Below, one piece after another: positions 17,006-27,630 of a stretch of 64,000 nt of DNA. This DNA is from Ensifer adhaerens (GTDB taxonomy: Bacteria; Pseudomonadota; Alphaproteobacteria; Rhizobiales; Rhizobiaceae). The translations under genes and the position numbers were made by a program. The stretch spans positions 738,001 through 802,000 of the forward strand of contig NZ_CP118611.1 in NCBI RefSeq assembly GCF_028993555.1, written 5' to 3'. Position 1 is the stretch's first letter. The number at the start of each line of letters is the position of its first letter. The notes under the pieces were generated by a model. It ran no database searches and had not been told where the DNA came from. It saw only the letters and a program-made list of their open reading frames with translations.

Positions 17006-19105
17006 ATGCTCAGCACCACAGAAATCTTCGAGCGTATCTATTCCGGCTTCATTGGCAAGGCGATCGGCGTGCGCTTGGGCGCGCCCGTCGAGCCGACGAT
17101 CTGGAGCTACGAACGCATCCGGGACACCTATGGGGAGGTGACGGAATATCTGCGCGATTTCAAGAATTTCGCTGCCGACGACGACACCAACGGTCCGGTC
17201 TACTTCATCCGGGCGCTGCGCGATTATGGCCTCGGCGCGACAGCCGAAGAGGTCGGCAAGACCTGGCTGAACTACGCGGCCGAGGAACACGGCATGTATT
17301 GGTGGGGCGGCTTCGGCAACTCGACCGAGCATACCGCCTACCAGAACCTTCGGGCCGGCATCCCGGCGCCGCAGTCCGGCTCGATCGCCCAGAACGGCAC
17401 CACGGTTGCCGAGCAGATCGGCGGTCAGATCTTCATCGACAGTTGGGGCTGGGTGCATCCGGCCGACCCGAAGGCGGCGGCCGAAGCGTCCGCGCGTGCC
17501 GCAAGCGTTGCCCATGACGGCGAGGGGCTGCATGGCGCCCGTTTCTGCGCCGCGGCGATTGCTGAGGCCTTTATCGCCAAGAGCATCGAGGACGTCATCG
17601 AGACGGGCCTGGCGACGATCCCGGCGGATTCCCTCTATGCCAAGGTTTCTCGCGCTGTACTCCGTTTCCACGACCACACCCCGAATGATTGGCGCGCCTG
17701 CCGCGACATGCTGACCGCCAAATGGGGCTATGACCGCTATCCGGGCGTCTGCCACATCATTCCGAACGCCGGCGTTCTCGTCATGGCGCTGATCTATGGC
17801 CAGGGCGACCTGCCGCGCACCGTCGAGATCGCGACCATGGCGGGCTGGGACACCGACTGCAATGCAGGCAATGCCGGTGCAATCGTCGGCACCCTGCAGC
17901 AGGTGCAAGCGGGTTGGGACAAGTACCGCAAGCCGATCAACGATTTCGTCGTCGCTTCCGGTGTTACCGGTTCGATCAACGTCGTCGACATACCTTCCTT
18001 TGCGCGCGAACTGACCGTGCTGGCGCTCCGTCTCCAGGGGCGGGAGGTTCCGGCGCTGTGGGTCGAGGATTTCGAGCGCCGCGGCGTGCGCTTTGACTTC
18101 GACGCTCCCGGCGCCACCCATGGCTTCCGCACCGAGCCGTTCAATCAGATCGCCGTCAAGGCATCATCGGAGCGCCATACTGAGAATGCCAAGGGGGCGC
18201 TGGAAATCCTGCTCGACCGGCTTGAACGTGGCCAGGGCGGCCGGATCTTCTGGAAGCCTTTCTATCGCCGCTCCGACTTCGACGACGAGCGCTACCGTCC
18301 GATGTTCACGCCGCTCGCCGACGACGGCCAGACCGTGAAGTTCAAGCTCTGGCTTGACCCGTGGAACGGCGACGGCAATCTGCGCGTGGCACCCTATGTT
18401 CGTCGCGCCATGAGCGGCGCCATCCAGGAAACCGGCGCGTGGCTCGTCCCTTCGGCAAGTGGCTGGCAGGACTATGCGTTCACCATCCCCGATGGCAGTG
18501 GCGAGGCGGTCGACGAGATCGGCATCCTGGTCGAATATTTCGGTCGCTTGAAGTTCCTCGGCCGGCTGTTCCTTGCCGATTTCTCCGTGTCTGGCACAGG
18601 CCGCGTCGTCATCGACCCGACCAAGGAAGCCCATGAATGGGGCGGCATCACCCGCTTCACCTGGAACCGCGGCCATTGGAGCCTGCAGCAGGGGCGCATC
18701 CATGCCCATACCGCCACCGACGCGGATGCCTGGACCGGCAATGCCTATCTCCGTGACGTGAGCGTAAAAGCGGAGGTTCAGCCGCTCTCCGGAGCCTCGC
18801 ATCTGGTGGTGGCGCGCGCTCAGGGAACAAGCCGCTTCTATGCGGCCGGGTTTGAGAATGGCGAAGCTGTGATCCTTCTGGAAGACCACGACACGAAGAT
18901 CCTCGCTCGCAGCCCGTTCCGCATCGAATACGGCCGGAGCTACGCGGTCGACCTCACTGTCGAAGGCGGCAGACTGACGCTTGCCGTTAACGGCGAGCAG
19001 GTGCTCAAGGCGGAGGATGCAACGTTGCGCTACGGCATGGCCGGCCTGCGCATGGCCTCGGCCGGACGCATGTCGATCGGTCGGCTCGAGGTCGCCGAGC
19101 GCTGA
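17006..19105 (+). CDS. ADP-ribosylglycohydrolase-family protein 2 with C-terminal beta-sandwich region
   Basis: 699 aa. Residues 1-345 are a second, divergent ARH fold: DDDT at 58-61 and WDTDCNAGNAGAI at 281-293 keep the metal ligands. Residues 370-699 are rich in beta strands and aromatic/Gly motifs and look like two sandwich modules, the last LamG-like (LTVEGGRLTLAVNGEQVL). No signal peptide. ATG at 17006 was chosen because the ARH fold begins there; the longer frame overlaps the previous gene. It starts 16 bp after ARH 1. Two different ARH enzymes in one operon suggest two linkages or two steps on the same imported molecule. Confidence 0.85.
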   Translation: MLSTTEIFERIYSGFIGKAIGVRLGAPVEPTIWSYERIRDTYGEVTEYLRDFKNFAADDDTNGPVYFIRALRDYGLGATAEEVGKTWLNYAAEEHGMYWWGGFGNSTEHTAYQNLRAGIPAPQSGSIAQNGTTVAEQIGGQIFIDSWGWVHPADPKAAAEASARAASVAHDGEGLHGARFCAAAIAEAFIAKSIEDVIETGLATIPADSLYAKVSRAVLRFHDHTPNDWRACRDMLTAKWGYDRYPGVCHIIPNAGVLVMALIYGQGDLPRTVEIATMAGWDTDCNAGNAGAIVGTLQQVQAGWDKYRKPINDFVVASGVTGSINVVDIPSFARELTVLALRLQGREVPALWVEDFERRGVRFDFDAPGATHGFRTEPFNQIAVKASSERHTENAKGALEILLDRLERGQGGRIFWKPFYRRSDFDDERYRPMFTPLADDGQTVKFKLWLDPWNGDGNLRVAPYVRRAMSGAIQETGAWLVPSASGWQDYAFTIPDGSGEAVDEIGILVEYFGRLKFLGRLFLADFSVSGTGRVVIDPTKEAHEWGGITRFTWNRGHWSLQQGRIHAHTATDADAWTGNAYLRDVSVKAEVQPLSGASHLVVARAQGTSRFYAAGFENGEAVILLEDHDTKILARSPFRIEYGRSYAVDLTVEGGRLTLAVNGEQVLKAEDATLRYGMAGLRMASAGRMSIGRLEVAER

Positions 19106-19135
19106 GCGCGCGACGCGGAAAGGAAGGGAGGAAAC

Positions 19136-20181
<1,046 letters not shown>

Positions 20182-20185
<4 letters not shown>

Positions 20186-21399
20186 GCGGATTTGCCAAGC
20201 GACAGTTCGATCCCGCTGCCCGGGGGCCGCTTGCCGGTACCAGGGTGCTGGATCTTTCCCGCCTTGTCGCCGGCAACATGCTGTCGCTGCAGCTTGCCGA
20301 TCACGGCGCCGATGTCATCAAGATCGAGCCGCCGGCCGGTGACCCGCTTCGGGACTGGAAGGACGATGGTCAGTCGCTCTATTGGAAGACCTATAGCCGC
20401 AACAAGCGTTCCGTCGTCCTGAACCTTCGCCAGGAGGCGGCCATGGCCGCCCTCTGGGCGTTGATCGAGACGGCTGACGTCTTCATCGAGAATTTCCGGC
20501 CCGGAACGCTGGAGCGCATGGGACTGTCGCCGGAACAGTTGCATGCCCGCAACCCCAACCTGATCATCGTGCGCATCTCGGGCTTCGGTCAGACCGGGCC
20601 CTACGCGCAATTCCCAGGCTTCGGGACGATCGTCGAAGGCATGAGCGGATTTGCCTACCGCACAGGCTTTGCCGACCGCGAACCGGTGCTGCCGCCACTG
20701 GCGCTCGCCGATATGATCGCCGGCGTCTACGGAAGTTCCGCCACTGTGACAGCGCTGCTTGCACGCGACCGCGGATACGCGAAGGGGCAGGTGATCGACC
20801 TGTCGTTGCTGGAACCGATGTTTTCCGTGCTCGGCCCGGAGGCAGCGATCTATCAGACGACCGGCAGGATCAAGGAACGCGTCGGCAGCGCCTCCAACAC
20901 TGCGGCGCCGCGCAATGTCTACCGCTGCCGCGACGGCAAGTATGTGGCGCTGTCCGGGTCGACACCCCAGGTTGCCCGGCGGATTTTCGAGATCATCGGT
21001 CGCGCCGACATGAACGGGGACCCGCGCTTCGCGACCAATTCGGAGCGCGTCAAGAACCGGGACCTGGTCGATGCGGCCGTTGGCGGCTGGTTTGCCGGGC
21101 ACGATCACGACGAGGCGCTGAAGATCATGCGCGACGCCGGCGCGACGGTTGGGCCGATTTACAACATCGCCGATGCCGCTGCCGATCCACATTTCGCCGA
21201 ACGCGAAATCATCGTCGACGTGGAGGATGCGGAGTTCGGCAGCCTGCCCATGCACAACATCGTGCCGCGGCTTTCAGAAACGCCGGGTGTCTGGCGAAGA
21301 CCGGCGCCCGCACTTGGAGAACATACCGCCGAGGTTCTGAGCGAAGCCGGGCTGGATGCAAGCGCAATCACCCTCATTTTGAAGGGCGAGGCGTCATGA
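20182..21399 (+). CDS. CaiB/BaiF-type CoA-transferase (family III)
   Basis: 405 aa. Family features in order: PLAGTRVLDLSRLVAGNM at 16-33, ADHGADVIKIE at 39-49, NKRSVVLNL at 74-82, ENFRPG at 103-108 and SGFGQTGP at 133-140. Asp177 in LALADMIAG is the expected nucleophile that forms the mixed anhydride with the acid. The enzyme moves CoA between acids, usually from succinyl-CoA. The start overlaps the ATPase stop, and a CitE-like lyase overlaps its own stop, so the pair probably activates an acid as CoA thioester and then cleaves it. The acid is not known. Confidence 0.9.
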
Positions 21400-22238
21400 G
21401 GTTGCGGTCTTTCCTCTATGTCCCGGCCGCGTCCGAACGCTTCATCGCCAAGGCGCATGAACGTGGTGCCGACGCGATCGTCCTCGATCTCGAAGATTCC
21501 GTCGCCGACGGTGAAAAGCAGGCGGCACGTGCCGGACTTGCGCAGTCGGTCCCCATGGCTGGTCGAAGCGGCGCAAAGGTGTTCGTACGGATCAATGCAG
21601 AACCGGAAATGCAGAAGGCTGATGCCGAGGCCGCTTGCCGCGCGGGAGCCTTCGGCCTTTTCATCGCAAAGGCTCGTTCGCCGGAGCAGGTGCACGCGCT
21701 TACCGAACAATTGGAAGCGACCGAACGCGAACTCGGGCGCGAACCGCTTGTCTTCGTCGCGCTGTTGGAAGATGCCGGCGCGGTGTTGGACGCGAGATCA
21801 ATTGCCGCCTGTCATCGTATTTTGGGGCTGATAGCCGGCGGCGAGGATATCGCTACGAGCATGGGGGCCGAACCGCTCCCCGAGGTGTTGAGACTGCCGA
21901 AGCTGCTCGTGCACCTTGCGGCAAAGGCTGAAGGCAAGTTGTCCTTCGGCACTTTGACGACCGTTGCCGACTATCAGCAGCGCGATACCCTTGAAGCTGC
22001 TGCCCGCGAGGCAAGCCGCCACGGCTTCGACGGCGCAACCTGTGTCCATCCCTCTGCAGTGCCGATCATGAATGCAGCATTCTCGCCCAGCGAAGAAAAG
22101 GTCGCCTGGGCCCGCTCCGTGCTGGACGCTGCGGCAGTCGCTGCCGCTGAAGGCAGGGGCTCCTTCCTGGTCGGCGACAGGATGGTAGATGCGCCGATCG
22201 TCGAGCGTGCCAGGCGTATCCTGCAGAAAATCGACTAG
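21396..22238 (+). CDS. HpcH/HpaI or citrate-lyase-beta (CitE)-like lyase
   Basis: 280 aa TIM-barrel. RSFLYVPA at 4-11, DLEDSV near 30 (metal and CoA region), LEDAGAV near 127 and GGEDIATSMG near 150 match the CitE/malyl-CoA lyase group. The usual AID motif after the fourth strand is replaced by SFGTLTTVADYQ, marking it as a divergent member. Family reactions split hydroxyacyl-CoA thioesters or hydroxy-oxoacids into acetyl-CoA or pyruvate fragments, which fits the CoA-transferase it is coupled to by ATGA. Last gene of the operon. Confidence 0.88.
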   Translation: MRLRSFLYVPAASERFIAKAHERGADAIVLDLEDSVADGEKQAARAGLAQSVPMAGRSGAKVFVRINAEPEMQKADAEAACRAGAFGLFIAKARSPEQVHALTEQLEATERELGREPLVFVALLEDAGAVLDARSIAACHRILGLIAGGEDIATSMGAEPLPEVLRLPKLLVHLAAKAEGKLSFGTLTTVADYQQRDTLEAAAREASRHGFDGATCVHPSAVPIMNAAFSPSEEKVAWARSVLDAAAVAAAEGRGSFLVGDRMVDAPIVERARRILQKID

Positions 22239-22329
22239 GGCATAGCCGGAAACAGCTGCTGGATTTCATCGCTTCCTTCGGAACCAAACCAGCCTTGCAA
22301 CGTTTTGCTCTGATAAGGGGAGGCGCAGA

Positions 22330-22518
22330 ATGAAACACACGGATGTTCGTACAGTCGATAATTCCCAGGCAAAGCATATCTGGGATGTGGCGGATTATTG
22401 TCGGCGCACCGGCATTCACAAGACCGAGGAACAGCGTCTGATAAAGGTCCTTGGCCGATATGCGACGAGCCACGAACTACAGATAAATATTGTCCGCGTT
22501 CAGACGCGCATACGCTGA
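22330..22518 (+). CDS. Small conserved-looking protein of unknown function
   Basis: 62 aa, preceded by AAGGGGAGGCGCAGA at good spacing. The body (HIWDVADYCRRTGIHKTEEQRLIKVLGRYAT) is helical and mixed-charge and has the look of a small soluble protein class common in rhizobia. No named domain is recognised. It lies 91 bp after the lyase operon and may be transcribed separately. Confidence 0.6.
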   Translation: MKHTDVRTVDNSQAKHIWDVADYCRRTGIHKTEEQRLIKVLGRYATSHELQINIVRVQTRIR

Positions 22519-22543
22519 ACGCTTGAAAAAGGACTTTAACGGG

Positions 22544-22561
22544 GCGGAACGATCGTTCCGC
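22544..22561. repeat. Perfect 18-bp palindrome in convergent intergenic region
   Basis: GCGGAACGATCGTTCCGC, located 26 bp after the 62-aa gene and before the end of the minus-strand acyltransferase gene. Could be a hairpin ending both transcripts (no T run on either side) or a protein-binding site; it is not the same as the TGGGAACGTTCCCA operator. Confidence 0.55.
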
Positions 22562-22763
22562 GCGCGTTGTCGCTTTGCGTTCGGTGATCTGTCGCCAAGC
22601 TAACCCGTCGCTGCGAGTAATCTCGCATGTCAGAGCTCAACGCATCGGCGTGATCCGGTTTCGGAGCGCCAAGAATTCCGCGGCTTGGCGCCGGTCTATC
22701 CAGAACTAACCGGGCAAGACCGTTATGCACGAAAGATTTCAACTTGGTGCGAGAGCCGGCTCT

Positions 22764-23879
22764 TCAGCCGAAGTGGCCAGCGATCAGTCGGCACCAATGC
22801 TCTCCGGCAATTCCGTTGAAGAAGCCCTGTCCGTCGCGGCAGGCCTGGACGATTGCCGGGTCGCGGGAGTGGAGCACGGCCGAGGCTACGTGCAGGAAGG
22901 CGATCCGGCGTCCGAGCATTGCCTCCATGAGTGCCGGCTGCGTCCGACCGCGCAGACCGGGAAGCCCGCGCCTGGATGCGTGATCGATGAGACAGTCGAT
23001 GACCGGGCCGGCTTGGCCCGGCAGTGCCAGCAACTGTAGCACCCGCCCGATTCCACCCGCCTTGGCGTAGTAGGCAAACGTACCGACGAGCGCGCCGGTG
23101 CGAGCGGTGACCAGGGCATAGACGAGCTCGCCCTGTTCGGGCTTTTGCTCCGCATCGCCGAGGATGTAGTCGAGTTGCCCTTCGGCCCATTCGGGGCGAA
23201 GCGGAAACTGTGCGATGAAGCGATCGACCACAGCGGCAAAGCCGTTGCGGTCGGTCTCCTGCGTCGTTAAACCGGTCTGGTTGGTGCCGGTCGCCGACAC
23301 TGCGGACCAGCGTTGCTCACCAGGCGCCATCCACTTGCGGTAGACGCTGTCAGCGGCTTGCGCGAAGGGTGCGGCAAGCCGCGCAAGCTTGATGCGGCTC
23401 GACGCGACGCTCAGGCTGAAGGACGCCGGTCGGATGACCCGCACCCAATCGAGACTGTATTGCGGCAGGACGACGCCGCGAAGACGCGTCCACATCTGCG
23501 CGGAGACGTCGCTTGCGGTCTCGCTGAAAGAGAGATCCTGAGGGCCGGCCAGAAAGGCCTTGAGGATGCGGGCGCCGGCCAGGGGGTCGTTCTCGTGATC
23601 TTCCACCATCAGAGAGCCGCAAATGGCCGCGCGCAGGCGGCGGCCATTCAGGACCATCGGCAGGACGTTGACGCCGACAAAGCCGGAAATGACACCCCTG
23701 TCGTTGACGTGCACCAGCGGGCGGATCTCCGGATCGCAGCCGGGTGCATCGAGGTAGAGATGCTGCATATAGGGGGCAAGCGTGGGAGGCGGCGTGCGCT
23801 GGTCGTTGCGGAACACCCGCTGAAACATGCCCGCGATCGCCGGGATGTCTGCGCGTTCGAGCGAACGGACTTCGCTCAT
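22764..23879 (-). CDS. GNAT-like acyltransferase of unknown substrate
   Basis: 371 aa. The N-terminus (VRSLERADIPAIAGMFQRVFR, residues 3-23) is the usual first strand and helix of a GNAT fold, followed by VNVLPMVLNGRRLRAAICGSLMVEDH with the core strand and ATILKAF-type acetyl-CoA region around residue 100. The second half (about 210-371) may be a second, degenerate GNAT-like unit. ATG at 23879 starts right before the fold; the 12-residue extension has no RBS. It stands alone, convergent with the preceding genes. Proteins of this layout often sit near surface-polysaccharide genes, but the function here is unknown. Confidence 0.65.
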   Translation of the reverse strand: MSEVRSLERADIPAIAGMFQRVFRNDQRTPPPTLAPYMQHLYLDAPGCDPEIRPLVHVNDRGVISGFVGVNVLPMVLNGRRLRAAICGSLMVEDHENDPLAGARILKAFLAGPQDLSFSETASDVSAQMWTRLRGVVLPQYSLDWVRVIRPASFSLSVASSRIKLARLAAPFAQAADSVYRKWMAPGEQRWSAVSATGTNQTGLTTQETDRNGFAAVVDRFIAQFPLRPEWAEGQLDYILGDAEQKPEQGELVYALVTARTGALVGTFAYYAKAGGIGRVLQLLALPGQAGPVIDCLIDHASRRGLPGLRGRTQPALMEAMLGRRIAFLHVASAVLHSRDPAIVQACRDGQGFFNGIAGEHWCRLIAGHFG

Positions 23880-24190
23880 TTGGGCTCGCTTCCTGGTCCA
23901 TGACCACAAACACACGCAGGATGAGCCGGCCCGCGCCCGCTCTCTTCGTTCAAAACGCTTTTTGGATGTAGACTTTGACTTCGCATGCGACGTACTGGTT
24001 CTACGAGACGACGGAACTTATCGGAAACGCGGTGTTGATCTTCAAAGTCGGATCGGCTGCACTTAGGTTTATCGATAGTGTTGCAGGTGCATGATAGTGG
24101 TTGAATCCTTGGTCGTAAATGCTCCTGCGGGAAGCAGAGATGACAAGGGCAGGTTCGCTTCTTAATTGATGCGCCTGCGAGCAGCTAATT

Positions 24191-24237
24191 GTGGCCCAGA
24201 GTGGCCCGGAAGGGCGTCACGGGCAACTCTGGGACCA
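24191..24237. repeat. Large imperfect hairpin
   Basis: GTGGCCCAGAGTGGCCC pairs with GGGCAACTCTGGGACCAC across a 12-nt loop, with one bulge and one wobble. A T run (CTTTTG) follows on the plus strand, so it could end transcription, or it may be a REP-like element. Confidence 0.6.
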
Positions 24238-24310
24238 CTTTTGCGGCCGTGGCGGTGGATGACGCCATGGTTGCATTAGGATATTCTGAGATTTAATCGT
24301 GCGACAAGCC

Positions 24311-24353
24311 AAGTAAGACCTTTGCCGGCTTAAGTCAGACTAAGGTCCTATGG
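24311..24353 (+). repeat. Direct repeat copy 1 (43 bp)
   Basis: Shares TAAGACCTTTGCCGG and, later, GACTAAGGTCC..ATGG with copy 2 at 24510. Each copy also has GACCTT facing AAGGTC, so each can form a small stem or bind a dimeric regulator. Confidence 0.6.
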
Positions 24354-24509
24354 AGGCAGAGTTCCCGACAACGGGGCCAAGAGATATGTCTTGTGCAACT
24401 GGCACCGGCCGCTGGCTCGTAAAACGCCATGGCGCTGTTATTTAAGCGCTCCTGACCAGGTCGGGATCCCCGAAACGAATAAGAGAACGAAAGCGATGGA
24501 CGACATCGC

Positions 24510-24552
24510 AACTAAGACCTTTGCCGGAAGGCGTGGGACTGAGGTCCGATGG
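24510..24552 (+). repeat. Direct repeat copy 2 (43 bp)
   Basis: Begins with ACTAAGACCTTTGCCGG and ends with GAGGTCCGATGG, matching copy 1 at both ends with a diverged centre. Distance between copies is 199 bp. Confidence 0.6.
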
Positions 24553-24665
24553 CCGAAACTTTCACGCTGCATTAAACTTTAAGGCACTCTTCGATTTGGC
24601 GCAGCTGGCGGTGCCGGCGCTCATTGAGGGGGCCGGAGCCCGAGTGTTTTGTCGCAGAAACAATT

Positions 24666-24683
24666 GTCGAAGGCGCCTTCGAC
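24666..24683. repeat. Perfect 18-bp palindrome
   Basis: GTCGAAGGCGCCTTCGAC, 17 bp upstream of the terminator stem at 24701. May be a hairpin in the same transcript or a binding site. Confidence 0.55.
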
Positions 24684-24700
24684 CTTATTCCTCACCTCAC

Positions 24701-24730
24701 CGGCTCCCTCGTTGGAGCCGTCTTTTTGTT
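24701..24730 (+). terminator. Rho-independent terminator without an upstream gene
   Basis: CGGCTCC pairs with GGAGCCG around CTCGTT, followed by TCTTTTTGTT. A strong intrinsic terminator by shape. No supported CDS on the plus strand ends before it, so it likely ends a small RNA. Confidence 0.78.
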
Positions 24731-24990
24731 CCGACCCAGTGGTTGTCAATGATGTAGCTGTAAAGGTCCCGGACAACCGAGCCGCTGCACCCGCCATCAG
24801 CCATATCGCCTTCTCGGACCTTGGTCTGGTGCAGGTAAGACAAATGTCCGACCGCTCTGAGGAAAAGGTCCTGCGGCTGGGCGATCTCTGTTAACGCGAG
24901 TTGACCGAGCGTCTCGATCGAGGGCACAGTCAGTTGGTTACCGGTCGCGCCGTGCGCGCAGTGCGCACGAAAACAGCGCCAGGAGATATT

Positions 24991-25440
24991 ATGATCACGC
25001 GTCGGATTTTTCTGACGGCCTTCTGGCCCGCAGTCTGCACGGTTTCCATCGCATTGCCCTACAGCCCCGTCTTGACGGACGCGGGGCTTTCGCTCGTCAA
25101 GACGGCCGCTTTCGCCAACAATGGCAACGGTGGCGGCGGCGGTGGGAACGGTGGTGGCAATGGCGGCGGAAACGGCGGCGGCGGAGGCGGTGGGAACGGT
25201 GGTGGCAACGGCGGCGGAAGCGGCGGCGGTCGCTCCAATTCCAGCAGTGAGCGTTCCAACAGTTCCGACCGCGGGAAGGCAAAATCCAATGCGAACGATG
25301 TCGGTATTCGCCACGAAGGCGGCATTACCGAAGAAATTGCGAATGGCCGTTACATCATGAAGGATGCCCGCGGACGTATCATCGTCAATCGCCGCGCCAC
25401 TGCAAACGATAGAAAGCGCATAGATTCGTTCCTGCATTAA
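24991..25440 (+). CDS. Exported glycine/asparagine-rich protein
   Basis: 149 aa. Signal peptide at residues 1-30 or so (RRIFLTAFWPAVCTVSIALPYSP), then a long low-complexity Gly/Asn stretch (NGNGGGGGGNGGGNGGG pattern, about residues 45-80), a Ser/Asn-rich linker and a conserved-looking C-terminus (GITEEIANGRYIMKDARGRIIVNRRAT). RBS AGGAGATATT before the ATG. It lies beside a NarL-type two-component pair, beyond which a second Gly-rich exported protein is found (27823). Likely a cell-surface or matrix-associated protein; no enzyme motif is seen. Confidence 0.75.
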   Translation: MITRRIFLTAFWPAVCTVSIALPYSPVLTDAGLSLVKTAAFANNGNGGGGGGNGGGNGGGNGGGGGGGNGGGNGGGSGGGRSNSSSERSNSSDRGKAKSNANDVGIRHEGGITEEIANGRYIMKDARGRIIVNRRATANDRKRIDSFLH

Positions 25441-25510
25441 GCAGTGGTCGGCCCTGCTTTAGGCAAAAAGGGCACACAAGTCCCGATGTACTGTCCTCGT
25501 CGAGCGCCGA

Positions 25511-26152
25511 TCACGCTTTGCGCGCATCGCGCAGTACCATGGCCGCTTCGGTTCGGTTCGCGACCCCCAGCTTCGTCATGATCTGCGTCATATGATGTTT
25601 GACCGTCTTTTCCTGCAGGTCCAGCTCTATCGCAACATGCTTGTTGCTCATGCCGGCTGCCACCAATTGCAGAACTTCCTTTTCGCGAGGCGTCAAGCTG
25701 GCGACCAGGGCTGACTTGCCTGATGTCGCCGGTGCCCGGCTGGACAGGAGCTTCGCCGACAAGGTCGGCGCTACGTATTTTTCTCCCGATGCGACCGTGC
25801 GAATGACATCGGCGAGCGTCCTTGCACCGACGCCCTTCAGCACATAGCCGGTGGCACCTCGGTCGAGCGCCGTGGTCACGTCGTCGCCGTCTTCCGAAAC
25901 GGTGAGCATGATGATCTTCTGTGATGGGGCAATCTCCAAGACCGCCGGTATCGCCTCCAGGCCGCCACCGGGCATGGAGATATCCATGAGCATGACGTCT
26001 GGTCCGAGGCTCTTCACAATTTGGGTCGCGTCGTCCTTCGAGCTTCCCTCGGCGACGATCTCAAAGCCTTCGATCTCCGACAAGCTGCGGGTCACGCCCT
26101 CCCGAAAAAGGGGGTGATCGTCCACCACGGCAACGCGAATTGGAAACACCAT
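25511..26152 (-). CDS. NarL/LuxR-type response regulator
   Basis: 213 aa. Receiver domain 1-120 with acidic pair DD at 11-12, phospho-acceptor Asp57 ([12 protein letters not shown]) and switch Thr/Lys. LuxR-type HTH at about 150-205 ([39 protein letters not shown]). ATG at 26152 is 11 nt after AAGGAG at the end of the kinase gene; the TTG at 26161 would be too close. It follows the kinase gene by 5 bp, so both are cotranscribed. Candidate targets are the flanking Gly-rich genes. Confidence 0.94.
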   Translation of the reverse strand: MVFPIRVAVVDDHPLFREGVTRSLSEIEGFEIVAEGSSKDDATQIVKSLGPDVMLMDISMPGGGLEAIPAVLEIAPSQKIIMLTVSEDGDDVTTALDRGATGYVLKGVGARTLADVIRTVASGEKYVAPTLSAKLLSSRAPATSGKSALVASLTPREKEVLQLVAAGMSNKHVAIELDLQEKTVKHHMTQIMTKLGVANRTEAAMVLRDARKA

Positions 26153-26157
26153 GACTG

Positions 26158-27630
26158 TCAAATCTCCTTGACGCTGGTCGTCATGCGAACGGTGGTACCG
26201 GTCGCCGCAGCTCTAAGTTCGAACGTCCCGCCGAGACTTTCGATCCGTTCTCTCAAGCCGGCAAGACCAAGACTTGTGGGCAGAACTGTGTCAGGGTCGA
26301 AGCCCGGTCCACTGTCGACGACCTCGATCGTGACACGGTCGCCGTCCATCCACTGCGACACCCGTTGGCCGACGCCGCCTGCATGGCGAAAGCCATTGTT
26401 GAGGGTCTCCTGCACAAAGCGGTAGATACATATCTTCGCGGCCTGCGAGAGGCGCTCCGGAGGCTTCGTCAGGCGCAGCTCGACCGGACAACCCGTCCGT
26501 TGCTGATGGGCCTTCACACATCGTCGCAGGATATCGGCCAGGTCCGCCGTCTCTATCTGCGGCAGGACCAGACCGCCGCAGATCGTGCGGATCTCCTGCA
26601 TTGCCTCGTCCAAGCTGGCCTTTATGGTGCCAATCTCACGTTCCCGGGTGCTGGCCGGCGTGGTGGCTCGCTTCAACGTTTCACTGTCCAGCCTTAGGGA
26701 GGCATAGGCAACAAGTTGAGCCGGGCCGTCGTGCAGGTCCGCACTGATGCGCCTCAAATAGCTCTCGTTCAAAGCGGTGGCACGCTGTGAAGCGCGCTGA
26801 AGGCGACCACGCAATGTCTCATTTTGTGTGAGCGATGCCGAAAGCTCGTCGACGCGTTGTTTGAGGGCATGACGTTGGCTCTCGATCGTCTTGCTTCCGC
26901 GAAGTACGATGGCCGACAGCACGACAAAGAAGGCAAGAGTGAAGGCTGCGACCGCCAACCAGGTATGCATGCGCGCTTGATTGAGGCTTTGTTGGAAGTC
27001 GTTGGCGACCTCATGGAACTCCGATACGGCAACGACCTGCCCGGACCAAGGCTGCAGAACGGGATTGTAGATTGCAAGCGTAGGCACGCTCCGACCCTCG
27101 TCAGTCGCTACATCGCCTTGTTCATCGAAACGTGCGGCCATCTTTCCGGAAAATGCCGTTTGTAGCTCGCCGCTGAGTTCAACCTTTGTGCCGACAGTGG
27201 CCCGATCACTCGAATAGAGAAGTGTGCCGTCCGACCGCCAAAGGCGAAACGAAAGAAGCCGAACGCCCAGCGCACCCTGGCCGAGCGTCTCGTCCAACGC
27301 GCGAGCCACGGTTTCGTCGAGCACCTCGTTCTTCTGCATGTCGGGCAGCAGCGGCGCGATCACGCTATCGACATAGAGAGCCGTAGTCGCGGCTGAGTTT
27401 CGGGTGACCGCATCCTCGATCCTGTTCGAAACGAAGGCGCCAACCAACACCATGGCGCAAGCAGCGACCAATCCCCCGATCAGCAGAAACTGCCGGGCAA
27501 GAGATTGAGAATTCCAGCGGGTGATGAGTTTGTTGACGCGCACCAGGTCTCTCGGATCGGCCGCCGGCTCGTACGGCGCGACGATTGTAGCAAGGCTGGT
27601 CCAACCTATCCACTCTGGAGGTGCGGTCAA
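26158..27630 (-). CDS. Membrane sensor histidine kinase, NarX/DegS type (HisKA_3)
   Basis: About 490 aa. Membrane helices near residues 45-68 and 228-250 flank an extracytoplasmic sensor domain. A coiled coil follows, then the H-box [17 protein letters not shown] with the phospho-accepting His. The ATPase domain has the usual N-box change ([14 protein letters not shown]) and G-box ([15 protein letters not shown]). The start is uncertain: GTG at 27642 overlaps GAGGTGA, while TTG at 27630 is well spaced from it, so TTG was chosen. Cognate partner of the response regulator downstream. The signal is unknown. Confidence 0.92.
   Translation of the reverse strand: MTAPPEWIGWTSLATIVAPYEPAADPRDLVRVNKLITRWNSQSLARQFLLIGGLVAACAMVLVGAFVSNRIEDAVTRNSAATTALYVDSVIAPLLPDMQKNEVLDETVARALDETLGQGALGVRLLSFRLWRSDGTLLYSSDRATVGTKVELSGELQTAFSGKMAARFDEQGDVATDEGRSVPTLAIYNPVLQPWSGQVVAVSEFHEVANDFQQSLNQARMHTWLAVAAFTLAFFVVLSAIVLRGSKTIESQRHALKQRVDELSASLTQNETLRGRLQRASQRATALNESYLRRISADLHDGPAQLVAYASLRLDSETLKRATTPASTREREIGTIKASLDEAMQEIRTICGGLVLPQIETADLADILRRCVKAHQQRTGCPVELRLTKPPERLSQAAKICIYRFVQETLNNGFRHAGGVGQRVSQWMDGDRVTIEVVDSGPGFDPDTVLPTSLGLAGLRERIESLGGTFELRAAATGTTVRMTTSVKEI

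Larger units (their letters stand above)
23880..24990. other. 1.1-kb region without a supported gene; possible small RNA locus
   Basis: No frame here has both a ribosome-binding site and protein-like composition. It contains a large hairpin (24191-24237), a pair of 43-bp direct repeats (24311 and 24510), a perfect palindrome (24666) and a textbook rho-independent terminator (24701-24730) facing right. A terminator not preceded by a gene on that strand implies a non-coding transcript. Confidence 0.55.

Noticed and set aside
24391..24894. Short plus-strand frames in the 24.4-24.9 kb stretch
   Set aside because: They cross the terminator and repeats, overlap each other in different frames and lack proper RBS; a non-coding RNA explains the structure better.
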